Source: Prinsepia uniflora | Taxonomy: Eukaryota > Streptophyta > Magnoliopsida > Rosales > Rosaceae | DNA: 64,000 nucleotides | Reading direction: 5' to 3' | Assembly: GCA_032719365.1 (NCBI GenBank) | Contig: CM064870.1 | Coordinates: 40,456,194-40,520,193, forward strand | Part shown: positions 41,090 through 54,861 of the stretch, one piece after another | Numbering within the stretch: position 1 is the first letter of the stretch | Layout: the number at the start of each line of letters is the position of its first letter | Translations under genes and position numbers: made by a program | The notes under the pieces: generated by a model | Seen by the model: the letters and a program-made list of their open reading frames with translations, nothing else | What the model was told of the DNA's origin: nothing | The model's database searches: none

Positions 41090-44000
41090 GTAACGAACCG
41101 TCCCGAATTCCGAGATTAGATTAGTGACTAATGAAGGTTAGTGAGATTAATCGGTGATTAGTTGAACAGAATCGGACGAATGATGTAAAATGACTGTTTT
41201 AACCCTGGTCTTGGGCAAAATGTTGAATTTTGACTCAGAGAGTCAAACTTACGAGGATCGATGATCGTAACGTAGATAGGGACGTTACGAGTCCGTAGAC
41301 GGGCGGCACGTCGAAATCGGACATCGAACGGAGAAGTTATGGTCACGAGATCGAAATAGGAGATTTACGTCTCGGGATCCGAATAAAGTATTAATTAAAT
41401 CTGATTGGAGGATTAGTTAATTGTGGGGCCCTTGGATGAGTGACAAGTGTCACTCATCCCATTGGTGGCTTCCCTAAAAAGTGGATCTAGCCTAGGATTG
41501 GGTGATTAATTAGGATTAAAATATTATTTAATTATTATAATATTACTTTATATTTCCCTCCACATTTCACTCTCATTTCCAGCCATCCATTCCCCTCAGA
41601 TCACTCATCCTCACCGTCCACTTCATCTCATCTGGCCATCATCATCAAACCTCACCTTCTCTTCTTCAAACCCGTGCACATATCTTCATATTTTTCATTC
41701 TGTCTCTTCTTCAAACCGTGCACCACCATTCCTTCTAATCAAACACACAAGGACACATCACCTTACTGCCCTAACATCCCTTGTAAATTACTGAGACACT
41801 GCATGTATGAGGTGAGGGCGTGAAAATGGAGTTCGGTGTGGGCCAACCGAAAGAGAGGAAATAGAGTGCAGTGTGTGATCGTGAAACCCAAGTCCCTAAA
41901 TTCTCATCCATTGCCTACGATGTTTGAAGGGAAGTTGAAGGGGAGGTTAAGACGAGTCTAGTGGTGGCCACGGCCGTGCACGATGGCGACGGTAAGTGGA
42001 TTTCTCGAAAATGTTTTGTTTTGGTCAAAAAATGACAGATCTTGATTTGAGGGTTGATGTTTGTTTTGGTTCATTGGATGACATTTCTGAGGTTGCAAGG
42101 GGTCGAACAAGATTAGAGGCAAGGCCTGAGGTGGCCTGTGGTGGCCAGAGACAGTGGAAGAGATTGGAGGCTACCACGTGTCACCCTCTGACACGTGCCA
42201 CGTGTCACATGTTGACGTCATCATGATGTTATCCTACCACGTCACCTACCACATCACCTCTAAAAACCCTGATGACCTCCCACGTGGAACCAACCAGGCA
42301 TGGACACGTGACCTGACATGATGATGTGGCTTACCATGTCATCGTTGTCTTCATCTCATCGAGTTAACCCGTGACCCTATAACGGGTTGTTCGACCCGTA
42401 AGTTTGACTAGGTTCTATCTCACCCATTTCTCAGTTTTTTTCCGCCATTCTTTCACCCTTGAACTCGTCTCCTACCTAGAAACCATTCTACAAGCTTCAA
42501 AACAAGAAAACATAACTGTAAATCCTCAGGTCACAATTAAAACTCACGGCCAACCTTCAAGTTTATCCCCAGGATGATTCTTGCCTCATTTTCCTTTCCT
42601 TTTTGTTCTTACGTGCTCGCAAGATCTCAAGGAATGTAACCCTAACCCAAGAACACAGTACCAATGACCCAAATCCAAACTCGAAATCTAACACACACGA
42701 GCTTACCTTTTCATGGGTTTTCCCAGCTAACCACCGTGGCTCCACCACCACCACCGTCTCACTCAGTCTCTCTCGACCTCACCCTCACTCTTTGTGGCCC
42801 TCAACCAGCACCAACTAAAGGAAACAATGAAAAAATGGTAGGTGAGGGTTTCAGGTGGTTTGAAATAGGAATAGAGAGATGCGATGCATGTTAGGGAAAT
42901 GGGTCAATGGGATGAGTGATACTTGTCACTCATCATTTGGTCCAGAACTAGATATCTTAGGTCTCACTTAAACCAACCAAAGTAAAAGGAACAATGAGGT
43001 TTGGACCGGGATGGACTCGTCAGGACGGGCGATCCGATTTGCAGGAAACTGGGTCTGTCACGACCTTGAAGATGATGAACAGTGGAGCGTGGCCACCACG
43101 CGCAACACTTTTGATCTGTGCGTGGAGGCGCAAACCACCCTATTTGGTAATCTGTCCAACACAAAAGTTATAGTATTCGATGATACGAGTCCAACAGTAC
43201 AATTTTTGTGGCGATCAGACATTGTCTCTGGGTAGTTTTGACTATCTGAAGGTTTATGTATCATTTTTAATTCGTTTAAAAATCCCAACAAGTTACGAGA
43301 TTGAAGTATGGGTTAATTAGGATAACTAGCGACCCTTAGAAGTGATTTGTTTACAAGTGGTGATATTCTTGGATTTTACAAAAAATCATGCAATGCAGTT
43401 TTATAGCTTGTACGGTACGTCTGAGTGGAATTTCATTCCCTAAACCCTATGCATGCATATTTATAAGATTTTATTATTTTTTCATGATTTATGACGTGTT
43501 TTGCGTGATGATGATTTAAGTAAAATTTTATATGTTTTTATATGGTTTTTGATGATTTTATGGTGACTAATATATTGCATATTTTACGAGGAAATCACTA
43601 TGTTATGATTTACCTATATGATGTTGGTGGTGTTTTATGGACTAGGATTTTTATACGATTTCATGGAATATTTTAATGTCACGACTTGCACGGCTTTGGC
43701 CTGTGATTTAGGCTTAGGCCCGAGATTTGAGATTTGGTTTTTGTTTTTGAACTAGGTTTTGGATATGAAATTTATATGTGATATGATTATGTATATGTGG
43801 ATGCGATTATGGATTGTGGTGTGAATGGACAAAACTCCTCTGATTGCTGGGTTACATCTAGATGTTGTATCCCTGAACGGCTACTCAGACATTGTATCCT
43901 TGACTGGTTGGGCTATGTGGTTAACACCCAGATGTCGTATCCCTGGGTGGCCACTCAAATACTGTATTCTCGAGTGGTTAGAGGCTATGTTGATTAGCCT

Positions 44001-45279
44001 ACCGGTAATGCAGTGTGATATATATGATTGGACACTTGGATGCTGTATCCCTAAGTAAGCCTTCTGATGTTTTACCCTCGAGTGGCTTTGTTATGTCATT
44101 GAGGTACTGGTATAGAGGATGGGTTAGTTGAAACCTCCAAAATACCAACCAAATTATCTTAGATCGACCTGAAATCACCACCATTGGAATCAGAACGTCG
44201 AAACCTTTCGAACATCGCAAGTCAATGTAGGTCAACCCTGACATCACTATCGACGTCAGCCGCTGATGTCATCCTGCATTTGACATCTGACTGCTGCCAC
44301 GTGGCACCCCTTACTGCTACCACTTGTCACCCTCTGACACAAGCCACGTGTCACATATTGACGTCATCATGATGTTATCCTACACGTCACCTCCGATAAC
44401 CCTGATGACCTACCACGTGGCACCAACCAGGCATGGCCACGTGGCCTAACATGATGATGTGGCTTACCACGACATCGTTGTCTTCATCTCACCGGATTAA
44501 CCCGTCACCCTATAACGGGTTGTTCGACCCGTAACTTTTACTAGGTTCTATCTCAACCATTTCTCTTTTTTTTTTTTTCCGCCATTCTTTCACCCTTGAA
44601 CTCGTCTCCTACCCTTGAACGTCGAGCTGGGCTCCAGTTTCCGAGTGGATTGCTTGCTGGTAGTGCAGTTGATTGTGTTGATTTATTGATGTTTTGCATC
44701 GACTTTGGGTTGGCTATTATGTGGTGTTTGAGTGTGATGCTGGATGTAGACTGATTATGTGTTGTTGATGTGCTAGTTCAATTTGATTGACTATTGATGT
44801 GATTGGTTTTTGGTTTTGTGTTTTATGTACTTTTTCACGCTTTTTGAGATCATAAATTGCAAATATTCCTACTGAATTCTAATGATTTATATGTATGCAT
44901 AGTTTTGTAAAACAGAGGGTAAAATCGTATGTTTTCTAAAATGTATTTCTAAAGTTTATTTTTCGTTCACTCACATTTTTCATGGATTTATTTTCCCTCT
45001 AGGCAGTGGCACGACGATAGGGACTCGTTTAGGAGTGGAGGCATAAGCAAGTTCTTGGTGTATCTAGGGTAAAAGGTGTTGTATTTTGAGTTGTGGTACA
45101 ACTTGTGCTCTGTATATAGGGAGTTGACTGTTTGTATAAGCATCCATGTTATGACAAATGAATGGTTTTGTAATCGCTATAATATATTTCAAAACTTGTC
45201 AGAACGTTTTGAGTAGTAACTGTTAGACGGGAACATGATCCCTCATGTTGGCCTAGTCAAATCGGGAGGGGTCATATCA
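41090..45279 (+). mobile_element. LTR D2, about 4190 bp, 5' LTR of a decayed element
   Basis: Starts TGTAACGAACCGTCCC and ends ATATCA at 45279, four bases before a Met-type PBS. The upstream part has the perfect palindrome at 41434-41459 and a second, imperfect one at about 42910-42935. Two internal stretches are related: 42160-42480 and 44310-44620 share ACGTGTCA-rich sequence and 'cgccattctttcacccttga'. Its donor-like site is decayed (CTGAGTGGAA at 43421) while the acceptor (TTTTCCCTCTAG, AG at 45001-45002) remains. Confidence 0.75.
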
Positions 45280-45282
45280 ACT

Positions 45283-45294
45283 TGGTATCAAAGC
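45283..45294 (+). other. Primer binding site of element D2
   Basis: TGGTATCAAAGC: one mismatch from the standard initiator-Met PBS, three bases inside the LTR end. Confidence 0.85.
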
Positions 45295-45369
45295 ATAGGG
45301 TTTTCTATTGACTGCATTTGTTGGTGCATGGTGTGTGATAATATGTGTTTAATCTAGGGATTAGCGACT

Positions 45370-45720
45370 ATGCCTCCAAGACAAGATTCCCATGCCTGGT
45401 TTGAAGATGAAGTACAACAAGCTGGTGAGAGTCTGGACATAGAAAGAGCCCAACATTTGGGGGCTACTACATTTTTGTGAGAGGTGAGTTCAGAGTAGGC
45501 AGAAGAATGGATCACTCGAATGGAAATGATTTTCAAGGTCACGCATCCACCACCGAAGGACGAGGTGTTTATAGCTACGTTTCAATTGAGTGAGTATGCT
45601 TTATTAGTGGTGGCGAGGGTTAAAAATGATGGGCTAGGATGCCTAGGAGGTGACAAGGGAAGCCATTAAAGGTACATTTATGTATCATTTTTACGCTCGT
45701 TCTTATCAGGATGCTAAAGA
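45370..45720 (+). pseudogene. gag: Decayed gag of element D2, cut by element C
   Basis: The ATG at 45370 opens MPPRQDSHAWFEDEVQQAGE and IERAQHLGATTF, matching the Gag N-termini of elements A and B, then meets TGA. Similarity continues in other frames: EEWITRMEMIFKV, then PPPKDEVFIATFQLSEYALL, then TREAIKGTF and HFYARSYQDAKD. At least two frameshifts and a nonsense codon are visible. The sequence ends at 45720, where the LTR of element C begins, at the codons equivalent to DAKE in element B. Confidence 0.85.
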
Positions 45721-45891
45721 TGACAGGACTGCCCCCGGAAAAGGGCATTATTAGCCGTACCCGATCCTGCTCCAGCTTGGCAAGACGACTGAAATCCCCA
45801 AATTACCCTCAGTACGTGCCAGACCAGGGATAGCCACATGTGCTTACTCATGCCTCCGCCTCACGATCAGCCTCGATCAACGCGCCACAAC

Positions 45892-47437
45892 CTGGAGGGT
45901 CAATGAAAACCAAAAGGTGTGAGTGGACAAAAATAAATCAGTTTGTAAAAACAGTTACAAAAAGACGTTTTTACCCTCCACGTAAAACCAATGCATGCAT
46001 ACAAAAAATCATTTCGCAATCGGTTAACATTTTCCACATAAGAAAAACTGTGTATCAAATTTCAACATAAGGAAAACTCGTATGAAACTCAAAATCATTT
46101 TCCCTTTCTCAACCATCGGGTTTTAGCCCGCAATCATAAACACCGGGCCTCAGTCTAAAACCACGAATCAAAACCAAATGCACAACATGATCCAAAACCA
46201 TCAACCATATACCGGGCCACTGCCCAACTCAACCGAAACATCAGAATCATCAATAAATCACAAGTAAATCATTTTGCTGGATATCGAGTGCGCCCGAGTC
46301 TTTAAACTCAAAACCATGCGCATAAACAGGCCTTCCCGGGATCTCAACGAGTCTTTAAACTCAGAACATAATCAATAGGCCTCGGGGGTATCACAGTAAC
46401 CGAGTCTTTAAACTCACGAGTCTTTAAAATCATTAAGGGCCCTCCCCCGTCATCAATTAACCGAGTCTTTAAACTCAAAACGTGCTCCAGCAACATCACC
46501 CAGGTCTTTAAACCCAAAACAGTTTTCAACGGGTCTTTAAACCCCAAAACATTTAACAATCACAACAACGAGGGATCCATCCCGAAATCACGTTTTTCAC
46601 AACGGGACTCATGGTCCGAATTTCCACATTCAATTTCTCAAATCATACTTCACAAACATAATCAAATTACCATTAAACACGGGGCATGTATAATCATACC
46701 AAATCACTTTATTAAATCCTTTTCCATTCCCGAATTCAAATTCTAAATAATAATTCCGTAAGCCAGCATCCGGAAGCATCATCCCGAACCCAAACCAAGA
46801 ATCCACTTTCAATTTCCGAAAAATCGTTATCTCGTTAATCAAAGTTACTTTTATGCCCCGAGCACCAAGCCCGAAATCACCTTTTTCAAAAGTCCATTTT
46901 AAAAATCCTCAAAATCACAAATCTCATTTCAATTCCAAATTCAAACATCAAACAGTGGTCAAATCACCATATACTCAAAATCTCGTAAAATATGCAAAAC
47001 CGCGTCATTCTCGAAATACGTGTCAACATCGTAAATCTTACTCCCATTCATATTCAAGACATTATTAAAACATGACACGTACAATTCATGTTGGGTCAAA
47101 TCACAATACGCAAAATCTCGAAAACCGCAGAAATCTCAAAATCCCGTAACACGTGCAAATCCGCAGAAATCTCGAAAACCGTGTCAACACCGTGAGTCAC
47201 ACTCACAATCATAAACAAAATTCATAAGACATTATACACACAAAATATGCAAATTCATTTGTTAAACCATCATCAAGCATAAGAGTGACTATAGCCTCGA
47301 AATACGTGCAATTTCGTATGTATAGAAAAATACGTATAAATACGGGAATCAAAATCAATTACAACTTATAATCATAATCATAAAAATCATGCAAATATTT
47401 ATGCATGCATTAAATTTTGAAAGCAACGTCCACTCAC
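45892..47437 (-). other. Intron-like module in left LTR of element C
   Basis: GTGAGTGGAC (47437-47428, minus) pairs with GTCCACTCAC (45928-45919); the 12-base arms are exact. A T-rich tract and CCTCCAG|G follow, with AG at 45893-45892. The interval contains the TTTAAA hairpin units. Confidence 0.6.
46293..46548 (-). repeat. TTTAAA-centred hairpin units in left LTR C
   Basis: Seven units with arms GAGT/ACTC or GGGT/ACCC around CTTTAA. One unit near 46425 has a broken arm (AATC) that is intact in the partner LTR. GGAC/GTCC (about 46605-46617) and GGGAT/ATCCC (about 46572-46583) follow. Confidence 0.8.
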
Positions 47438-49280
47438 ACACATTCATAAGGCACGGTTTCGCGCCGTACGCACTCCCGTAATTTCCGGTATTTTCCAGAA
47501 AACCCGAATCCTGTCCAAAATTACATTCCAAGGTCATTAAGGTCTCCAATAGCAACATACTAATTTCCCATAATTTTCCGGGAATTAATCGTTAACTAAA
47601 AACGTAATCTAAACCTTCGGACCCTCGAAACAATATCGAAACGGTGTCCGATAAATTCGATACCAACGTTAAAATGTTCGTTACAATATGTAGGACAAAA
47701 GTCATTTTGAACTCACCTTGAAAAACCGTCCCACGCGCCCTCACGCGCCTGCTATAGTGGGCTACAATCGTCTTCTTCACCCGGCCGCCTGATAAACGGG
47801 CCATTTGACCCGCGTCAGAACCCGATTCAATCCTTGCGATAAACTAACTAATTTCTTCAATTGATCATTCAGATGGACTCGAAACATACTTAATTAAAGG
47901 TCTGTGTCACTCATTCAAGTCAACACAGCCCCGAACCAACTCAATTGAACATGGGTCCTAATCGGGTTCGAAGTTCCAATTCATCACATATGCATTGTTT
48001 TTCTTCAATTGATTAGCTATGAAGCTTCATAGACTCACCCTCAAGATGATTGGGAACTCAATTTCACAAGAACTTACCTCCACGACCACGACTCCATGCT
48101 CGATTTTCCTGAACCTTGTCCCTGTCCATGGCTCCCAGGGCCTTCCAGCTTCGTCCTACCGATCTGGATCGACTAAGTGAGGTCCCAGAAGGCTGAATTG
48201 AGCCTTAAAATGTCTTGGGTTGGCCTACATTTCGAGTTCAGATTTTGAATTGCTCAAACATGGTTTCGGGTTCCAGAGCTCAATTTCCACTCAACTCATC
48301 CGTTTCTCCTCTCTAACTCTTCTCTCTAGTTCTCACTGCCTCTCCATCCCTCTCAACCTCTCAGAAAGGTTCAAACAGAGCCAATTAATCCACCCAACCC
48401 GACCAGTGCTCTATTCAAAATTCTCGAGGGAAATAAACAATGGCCCGTGCACCGCCTACTCAGTTCAATGTCGCCACCCAGTTGCAAACTTCAACTCCAC
48501 TCCACTCACAACTAAACACACCCGTGCCTGAGCCCCTGTCTATGTCCCTCACTCAACTGTATAAACAATCCCCGCACCGTGCACGCTCATGTCCAGACTC
48601 TGCTTCTTTTTCAATTCCCAGCACCTGCACTTGTTCCCCGCACACACACACACATGCTCTGTCCTTCACAACACACACAGTACACTCACTCACACCCCAA
48701 AGCCACTAACCTAAGAAAAATAATCCACTGGACAGACCACCCAAGCACGGTGGTTTCAGCCCCCTGCTTCCCGGTTTCAAAATAATGACCCTGTGCGAAT
48801 TTACAGATTTGCCCTCGGACACAAAATTACTAAAATGCCCCTCACGCACCTAGACCCGTAACTCGGTCATCCGATGTCCGTTTCAAGCGTGTCGCCCGTC
48901 GTTGTACTCGAGCTTCGAGATGAACCTAACGGTCTTCGAGTCGAGTGAAAATCAATTGTATTTCAAAAGTCAACATTTTCCCCCAAATCGTCCAAATTAC
49001 GGAAATGCCCATGCACTTCCGAACGTCATAACTTTCACCTCGAGCGTCCGAATCGGACGTGCCACCTGTCTCTGAACTCGTGACGTCCCAAACTACGTCA
49101 TGGTCATCGGTCAAAGTCCATTTGACCGCCCGAATTAAAAGTCAACGTTTTACCCACAACTAGGGGCAAAACGGTCATTTTGCATTGTTCGTCCGATTCC
49201 ACCCAACTAATCACCGATTAACCCTCATTAATCATGATTAGTTACTGATCTAATCCCGAATTCCGGGATGGGTCGTTACA

Positions 49281-52203
49281 ATCTTCCCCCCTTAAAGAAT
49301 TTCATCCTCGAAATTCCAACCGATCAAAACTCAACTGTTCCTCCCTCCTAAAACCAGTTTCGTTCTCAAAATTTCCGATTATCCTTATTTTACATCCACC
49401 TCGGGGAAAACTTTTTGACCTCGCAACACGTGTACACCCGTACACCCATTAACTCATCTGTACTCAGACGTCCCATCGCCGTCTCACGTCGTACCAACCA
49501 CGCTCGACCACCTCGAGTGAAAATGATCACTTGACGTCTACTCCCACTGGGAGTCACCAACTCTCACTCGTCAGTCCGTGCTGACGCTACCAGCCCAACG
49601 GTCATCACTAAACCTCCCTAATAAAGCGACAATCACAGCTACTGGGTGTCACTTAAAGTAGCGTAAGATCAATAACGCGTTCTCATCTCGCAGGGCAAGC
49701 CCAACCCTACGGCATATATCAAGCTCAAAGTCCAGTTCACACAAATCCCAGGTGTGTCGGAACTAAGCCGAATACCAACACGTACAACCAAACCACTGGT
49801 ACCTCCCACGTACCGTCATTAAATACCACTCGACCTGTCCGGTACCAATCCTCGTACACCGTACAGGGTACGTACATCCATCTCCAACAAGTCCACTACA
49901 AGGTTCACAGTCACTCACAACCTGACACTGGGGTTTCTTGTCCAATCTCATACTAGATAAATCGATCATTCCAACTCATCATCCATTCTAGATCCCATGG
50001 TCACCCGACCAGTAACACAAAATCAACTCCCAAACACGCCATCCAAGATGTACCAATCCAAGCACGCTCACCAAGGTGTGTATAGTCATGCTGAAAGGGA
50101 ATCTAATCTTACTCACCATTACCGAGGCGCACCAACCCCGAATCTATCGGATACCCGCTCAAACAGTTACCACATCACATCCGATTGACTTCGAAAAGAA
50201 GCCAACCCCAATCGCACATATCTACGACTGACCAATCAGACCCTGTTGGATATCCACTCATCCACAGGTCAAGCCTCGAGTTCAACTCATAACCGTTCCC
50301 ACTCGCTCGAGTACAGACTAACTTTGAAGAGAAGTTCAATCCAACCATTCCCATATCTAGACATTTATGACAGAACGATAAGCTGTTCACCTAGCCTGAT
50401 TAAGGCGGTCACAATACAAATCCGTTACCCCGTCACCCGATGGGTAACGCCACGATCCTAGATCGTCACCACGTCCAAGGTCCACAACATCATAATCCAG
50501 ATCCACCTAGGATCCACACATGCTCATAGGTAGCAATCCACCTGGAATCCGATCGTAGGGTCTTACACCTTCTAGAATTCTTGTCAACCACACAACACCC
50601 CTCAACTATTTTCACATCCAATCATTCACTCGACACGTAACACATCCACTCTGTGGATCCCCTCCATTTCCCTCACATCGATCCCTGCCACACCACCTAG
50701 GAGAGACCAAGGGTGATCCAATACGACGTCACCAACATCCATCCTATGTGAGTGCAACACAACTCTCTCTGCACCCACCGTAACAAATATCCAACATCGT
50801 CTGCCACCAAACAGAAAATGGGAATCCCGTTTACCCAACTTCGAAAAAGAAAAACAACTCATCCCGATGGCCCCCAAAACACACCTGGGTCCACCAACCC
50901 ATACACGCTCGACGTACATGTATCCACGGTCAACGTCTGCCAGGGCAGAAGATAAGAAGTCAACCCCAATGACTTCAGAATACCAATCACCAATGCGGAA
51001 ACGAGCACTCATCTCGTCCCACAGTCACAACTCTCCTTGAACTAAGATTCCACCCATGTTGGGATCAGACACACTCCCCATGAGACGTCAAGTCCAACCC
51101 CCAGACTCCTTACATCCTTAACCCACTTGGACAATCACGTGTCCGCAATCAATCCAATACTCAGACCTCATGTCTATTAATGACTAATTATGCACATACA
51201 TCGATTCCGATTGGGAATTACTCAACTCTTGTCACCTCGTCACTGTTGGGACTTACCCCACTACCTCACAATCTCCGCTGGACCCTAACTAGTCCATGAG
51301 TCAACCACTACTGAATCTAAAATACCAACGCACACTCATCATGACAGAGTCACACCCCAACTCATGGCTCACACAATCTCAATCACTGACACTAGCACCA
51401 GCACTAGTACCAGCACCAACGTACAATCATCCACACTAGCACACCGTGTGCAAAGTGGGTAGCCCTGGATCTCCGCTCATACCGAGCGACGATCCCGCAT
51501 CACTACTCGTACCCCGCAACCATGGGTACCACTATCCCAACAATCCACATCAGGATAGATGAACGTTCCCTGAACGCGCCTTGATCCTCAACTACTACCA
51601 CTACACCAAGTACCCCTGACCAACAGCTAAACTCCACAATACCACCGTTCCACAAAACCTAGCCATAATTTCCTAACTCATTCAATACTTGACCATAAAC
51701 TGGTCCTTGGCATCCTAAGTGCCAAACGTTCCTCACTCAGCCTTTTTGGCTCCCCTCAAGCCTTGGTACCTTACCATGACTCATCTCACATTCCTAACCC
51801 AAAATCCCGACTCCTCGCGAGTCCTCCATCCCTATCTCGACTCCTCCTGAGTCCAATCTCATACCAAAACAACCATGCCATCACTGACATACCCAGTCCC
51901 CGAGCAATTCCAATGCTCAACCACATTCTAAGCGACAGTACAAGTTGCCCAATTATGCGGCCTTCCAGCCACCGGTCTCGTTGGTCCTTGCGACCCACGT
52001 AATTCTATGTCTAACAAATCGCAGTTCACAACGTACACTACCCGACATCTGACCCTCAAACCAGGGTCAATCTCACCCAAGATCTAACACGAGGTCCCAA
52101 GCACCCTCGCCTACTCGTCTCACTACCAGGTCGCGCACGAGGCTTACGCTTCGGAGGCATGATGTGGCAACAGAATCAGCAACCTAGAGCTCTGATACCA
52201 AAT
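49281..52203 (-). mobile_element. Internal region of element C: non-coding, LARD-like
   Basis: About 2.9 kb between polypurine tract (49281-49295) and PBS (TGGTATCAGAGC, minus, 52200-52189). The only gag trace is a start MPPKRKPRARPGSE, minus strand from about 52161, that soon ends. No gag core, knuckle or pol motif is visible, and the longest frame is 128 aa and unrecognised. The half next to the polypurine tract resembles the non-coding part of element A. This fits a large retrotransposon derivative moved by proteins supplied in trans. Confidence 0.85.
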
Positions 52204-53570
52204 TGACAGAACCGCCCCCAGAAAGGGCATTATTAACCGTGCCCGGTCCTGCTCCCGCCTGGCAAGACGACTGAAATCCCCAAATTACCCTCAGTACGTG
52301 CCAGACCAGGGATAGCCACATGTGCTTACTCATGCCTCCGCCTCACGATCAGCCTCGATCAACGCGCCACAACCTGGAGGGTCAATGAAAACCAAAAGGT
52401 GTGAGTGGACAAAAATAAATCAGTTTGTAAAAACAGTTACAAAAAGATGTTTTTACCCTCCGCGTAAAACCAATGCATGCATACAAAAAATCATTTCGCA
52501 ATCGGTTAACATTTTCCACATAAGAAAAACTGTGTATCAAATTTCAACATAAGGAAAACTCGTATGAAACTCAAAATCATTTTCCCTTTCTCAACCATCG
52601 GGTCTTAGCCCGCAATCATAAACACCGGGCCTCAGCCCAAAACCACGAATCAAAACTAAATGCACAACATGATCCAAAACCATCAACCATATACCGGGTC
52701 ACTGCCCAACTCAACCGAAACATCGGAATCATCAATAAATCACAAGTTAATCATTTTGCTGGATATCAAGTGCGCCCGAGTCTTTAAACTCAAAACCATG
52801 CGCATAAACTGGCCTTCCCGGGATCTCAACGAGTATTTAAACTCATAACATAATCAATAGGCCTCGGGGGTATCACAGTAACCGAGTCTTTAAACTCACG
52901 AGTCTTTAAACTCATTAAGGGCCCTCCCCCGTCATCAATTAACCGAGTCTTTAAACTCAAAACGTTCTCCAGCAACAGCACCCGGGTCTTTAAACCCAAA
53001 ACAGTTTTCAACGGGTCTTTAAACCCCAAATGTAATGACCCGTCCCGAATATCGGGATTGAATATTAATTAATTATGATTTAGAATGACTAATCGGGGAT
53101 TAGTTGAGTGAAATCGGACGAAACGTGCAAAATGACCGTTTTGCCCCTAGTATGGGCAAAATGACCGTTTTGCCCCTAGTATGGGCAAAATGTTGACTTT
53201 TAGTTCGGGCGGTTAAATGGACTTTGGCCAATGACTGTGACGTAGTTCGGGACGTCACGAGTTCATAGACAGGTGGCACGTTCGATTCCGACATTCGTAG
53301 AGAGAGTTATGATGTTCGGAAGTTGAGGGGTATTTTGGTAATTTGGCATATTAGGGGCCAAATGTTGACTTTTTGATCGGGAGGTCCGATGGACGAGGGC
53401 CAAGGACTGTTACGTAGGTCTCGTCGATACGAATCCAACGACAGGTGGCATGCCGAAATCGGAGATTCGACGACGAAGTTATGGTCACGGAATCGGGCTC
53501 GATTAACCGAACGAACCGGGATTAAAATAATATTTTAATATGAACAGTACCTGGTGACTGTGTACATCCA

Positions 53571-53595
53571 GATGAGTGACAAGTGTCACCCATCC
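53571..53595. promoter_or_regulatory. LTR palindrome, solo copy of family A
   Basis: GATGAGTGACA, AG centre, TGTCACCCATC: same single-arm difference as in the other family A copies. Confidence 0.6.
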
Positions 53596-54861
53596 CTTGA
53601 TTCCAGCTCCTTGTTTCCCTCCCAACACCATCATTACAACATCATCATTTATCCTTCATCATTTCCTCCATTTTCTCCTTAGTTTTCTTCTTCTTTGTTT
53701 TTCTTACCCGTGAGCATTGAGCTGCAGAATTGGAGAGTGTTAGCTGCCAATTCTAACTGGTTTTGAGGGCAAAATCGAGTGCTTGTTGAGACTAACTCAA
53801 CTGGGTAAACACGGGAGATTGAGAGTGAGCTGGGAACTGGAATTCGAAAATTGGGTTTTTGGGAGGAAAAATCCAATTGGATGAATTGAGCCTTGTTGAT
53901 CGAAATTGGGTTCAGTTTCAGTCTTCTGGGATTACTACGATCAATTTTGTAGAAGGAACTAAGTGGAATTGAGGTCGATTTGAGGTAGAACTGAGGAAGG
54001 AAGCTTTCAGAAATTTCGAGCTTGAGTCGAGGAATTGGAGGCTTTGATGGATGGAATTGAGCTGGGGATTATGTTCCTGAGGATCCCACGTTTCTTCTGG
54101 ATCCATCAATTGGAAGAAACTGGTTGAGATTGACTGAACTCCATGGTTGCACAGTGACGAAGAATCGAGTTTGAGTCGTGGAGTTTGAGCCACGAATTGA
54201 TTCAATTGATTTAGGGAAAAGGTTTACCTGAGTCCCTTGATGCTTATGGTTGAATCAATTGAGAGGAATCGATTGAAATTGAGGGAGTTCTGTTGATGAA
54301 CAGTGTGCGGGGTGTCCTTCGATTGTTCATCCTTGATCGTGAGGATTGAGGTAATGTTTCAAGTAATTGATGTTACAGAACCCTAATTGAACTTATAACG
54401 AAACTAACTGAATGCTCAATTGATGAAATCAATGTCGAATTGATAGGATTGGAACCGGGTCTGATCGCGGGTTGAATGGCCCGTTTTACAGAGAAACGGG
54501 TTAGGCTGGTGACACTGTAGCTGGCGCGTGGATTTCACGCGCAGCCACTCACGGTGGCGCGTGAGGGCGCGTCCGGCCTAGTCTCAAGGTGAGGTCAACA
54601 TGACTTTTGATCCTCTCAGTGTAACGAACATTTTGACGTTGATTTCGATGAAATCGGATATTGTTTTGTTAATGTTCCGCGTATCCGAAGTTTTGTATTA
54701 CGTTAAAAATACGTATTTAAATCCCGAAAAAATTGGGGAAAATTATATGATGTATTTTGAGATGTTAGTAACCCTCTATAATGATTTTGGACAGGAGTTG
54801 TGATTTCCAGATTTTACGGAAAAACGTGCAGCTCGAAAACGGACCGTTTTGGACGGTGTGT

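Larger units (their letters stand above)
45721..49280 (-). mobile_element. 3' LTR of element C, 3560 bp
   Basis: Minus strand from TGTAACGACCC (49280) to CAGTCCTGTCA (45721), preceded on that strand by a polypurine tract. Homologous throughout to the split LTR at 52204-59233, with many substitutions, so the element is older than A or B. The left flank is AAAGA (45716-45720). Short open frames (for example 48220-48531) are shared with the partner LTR only through LTR homology. Confidence 0.93.

Noticed and set aside
48220..48709. 103- and 89-aa frames conserved with 58171-58633
   Set aside because: Shared by LTR homology of element C; frames are disrupted differently in the two copies.
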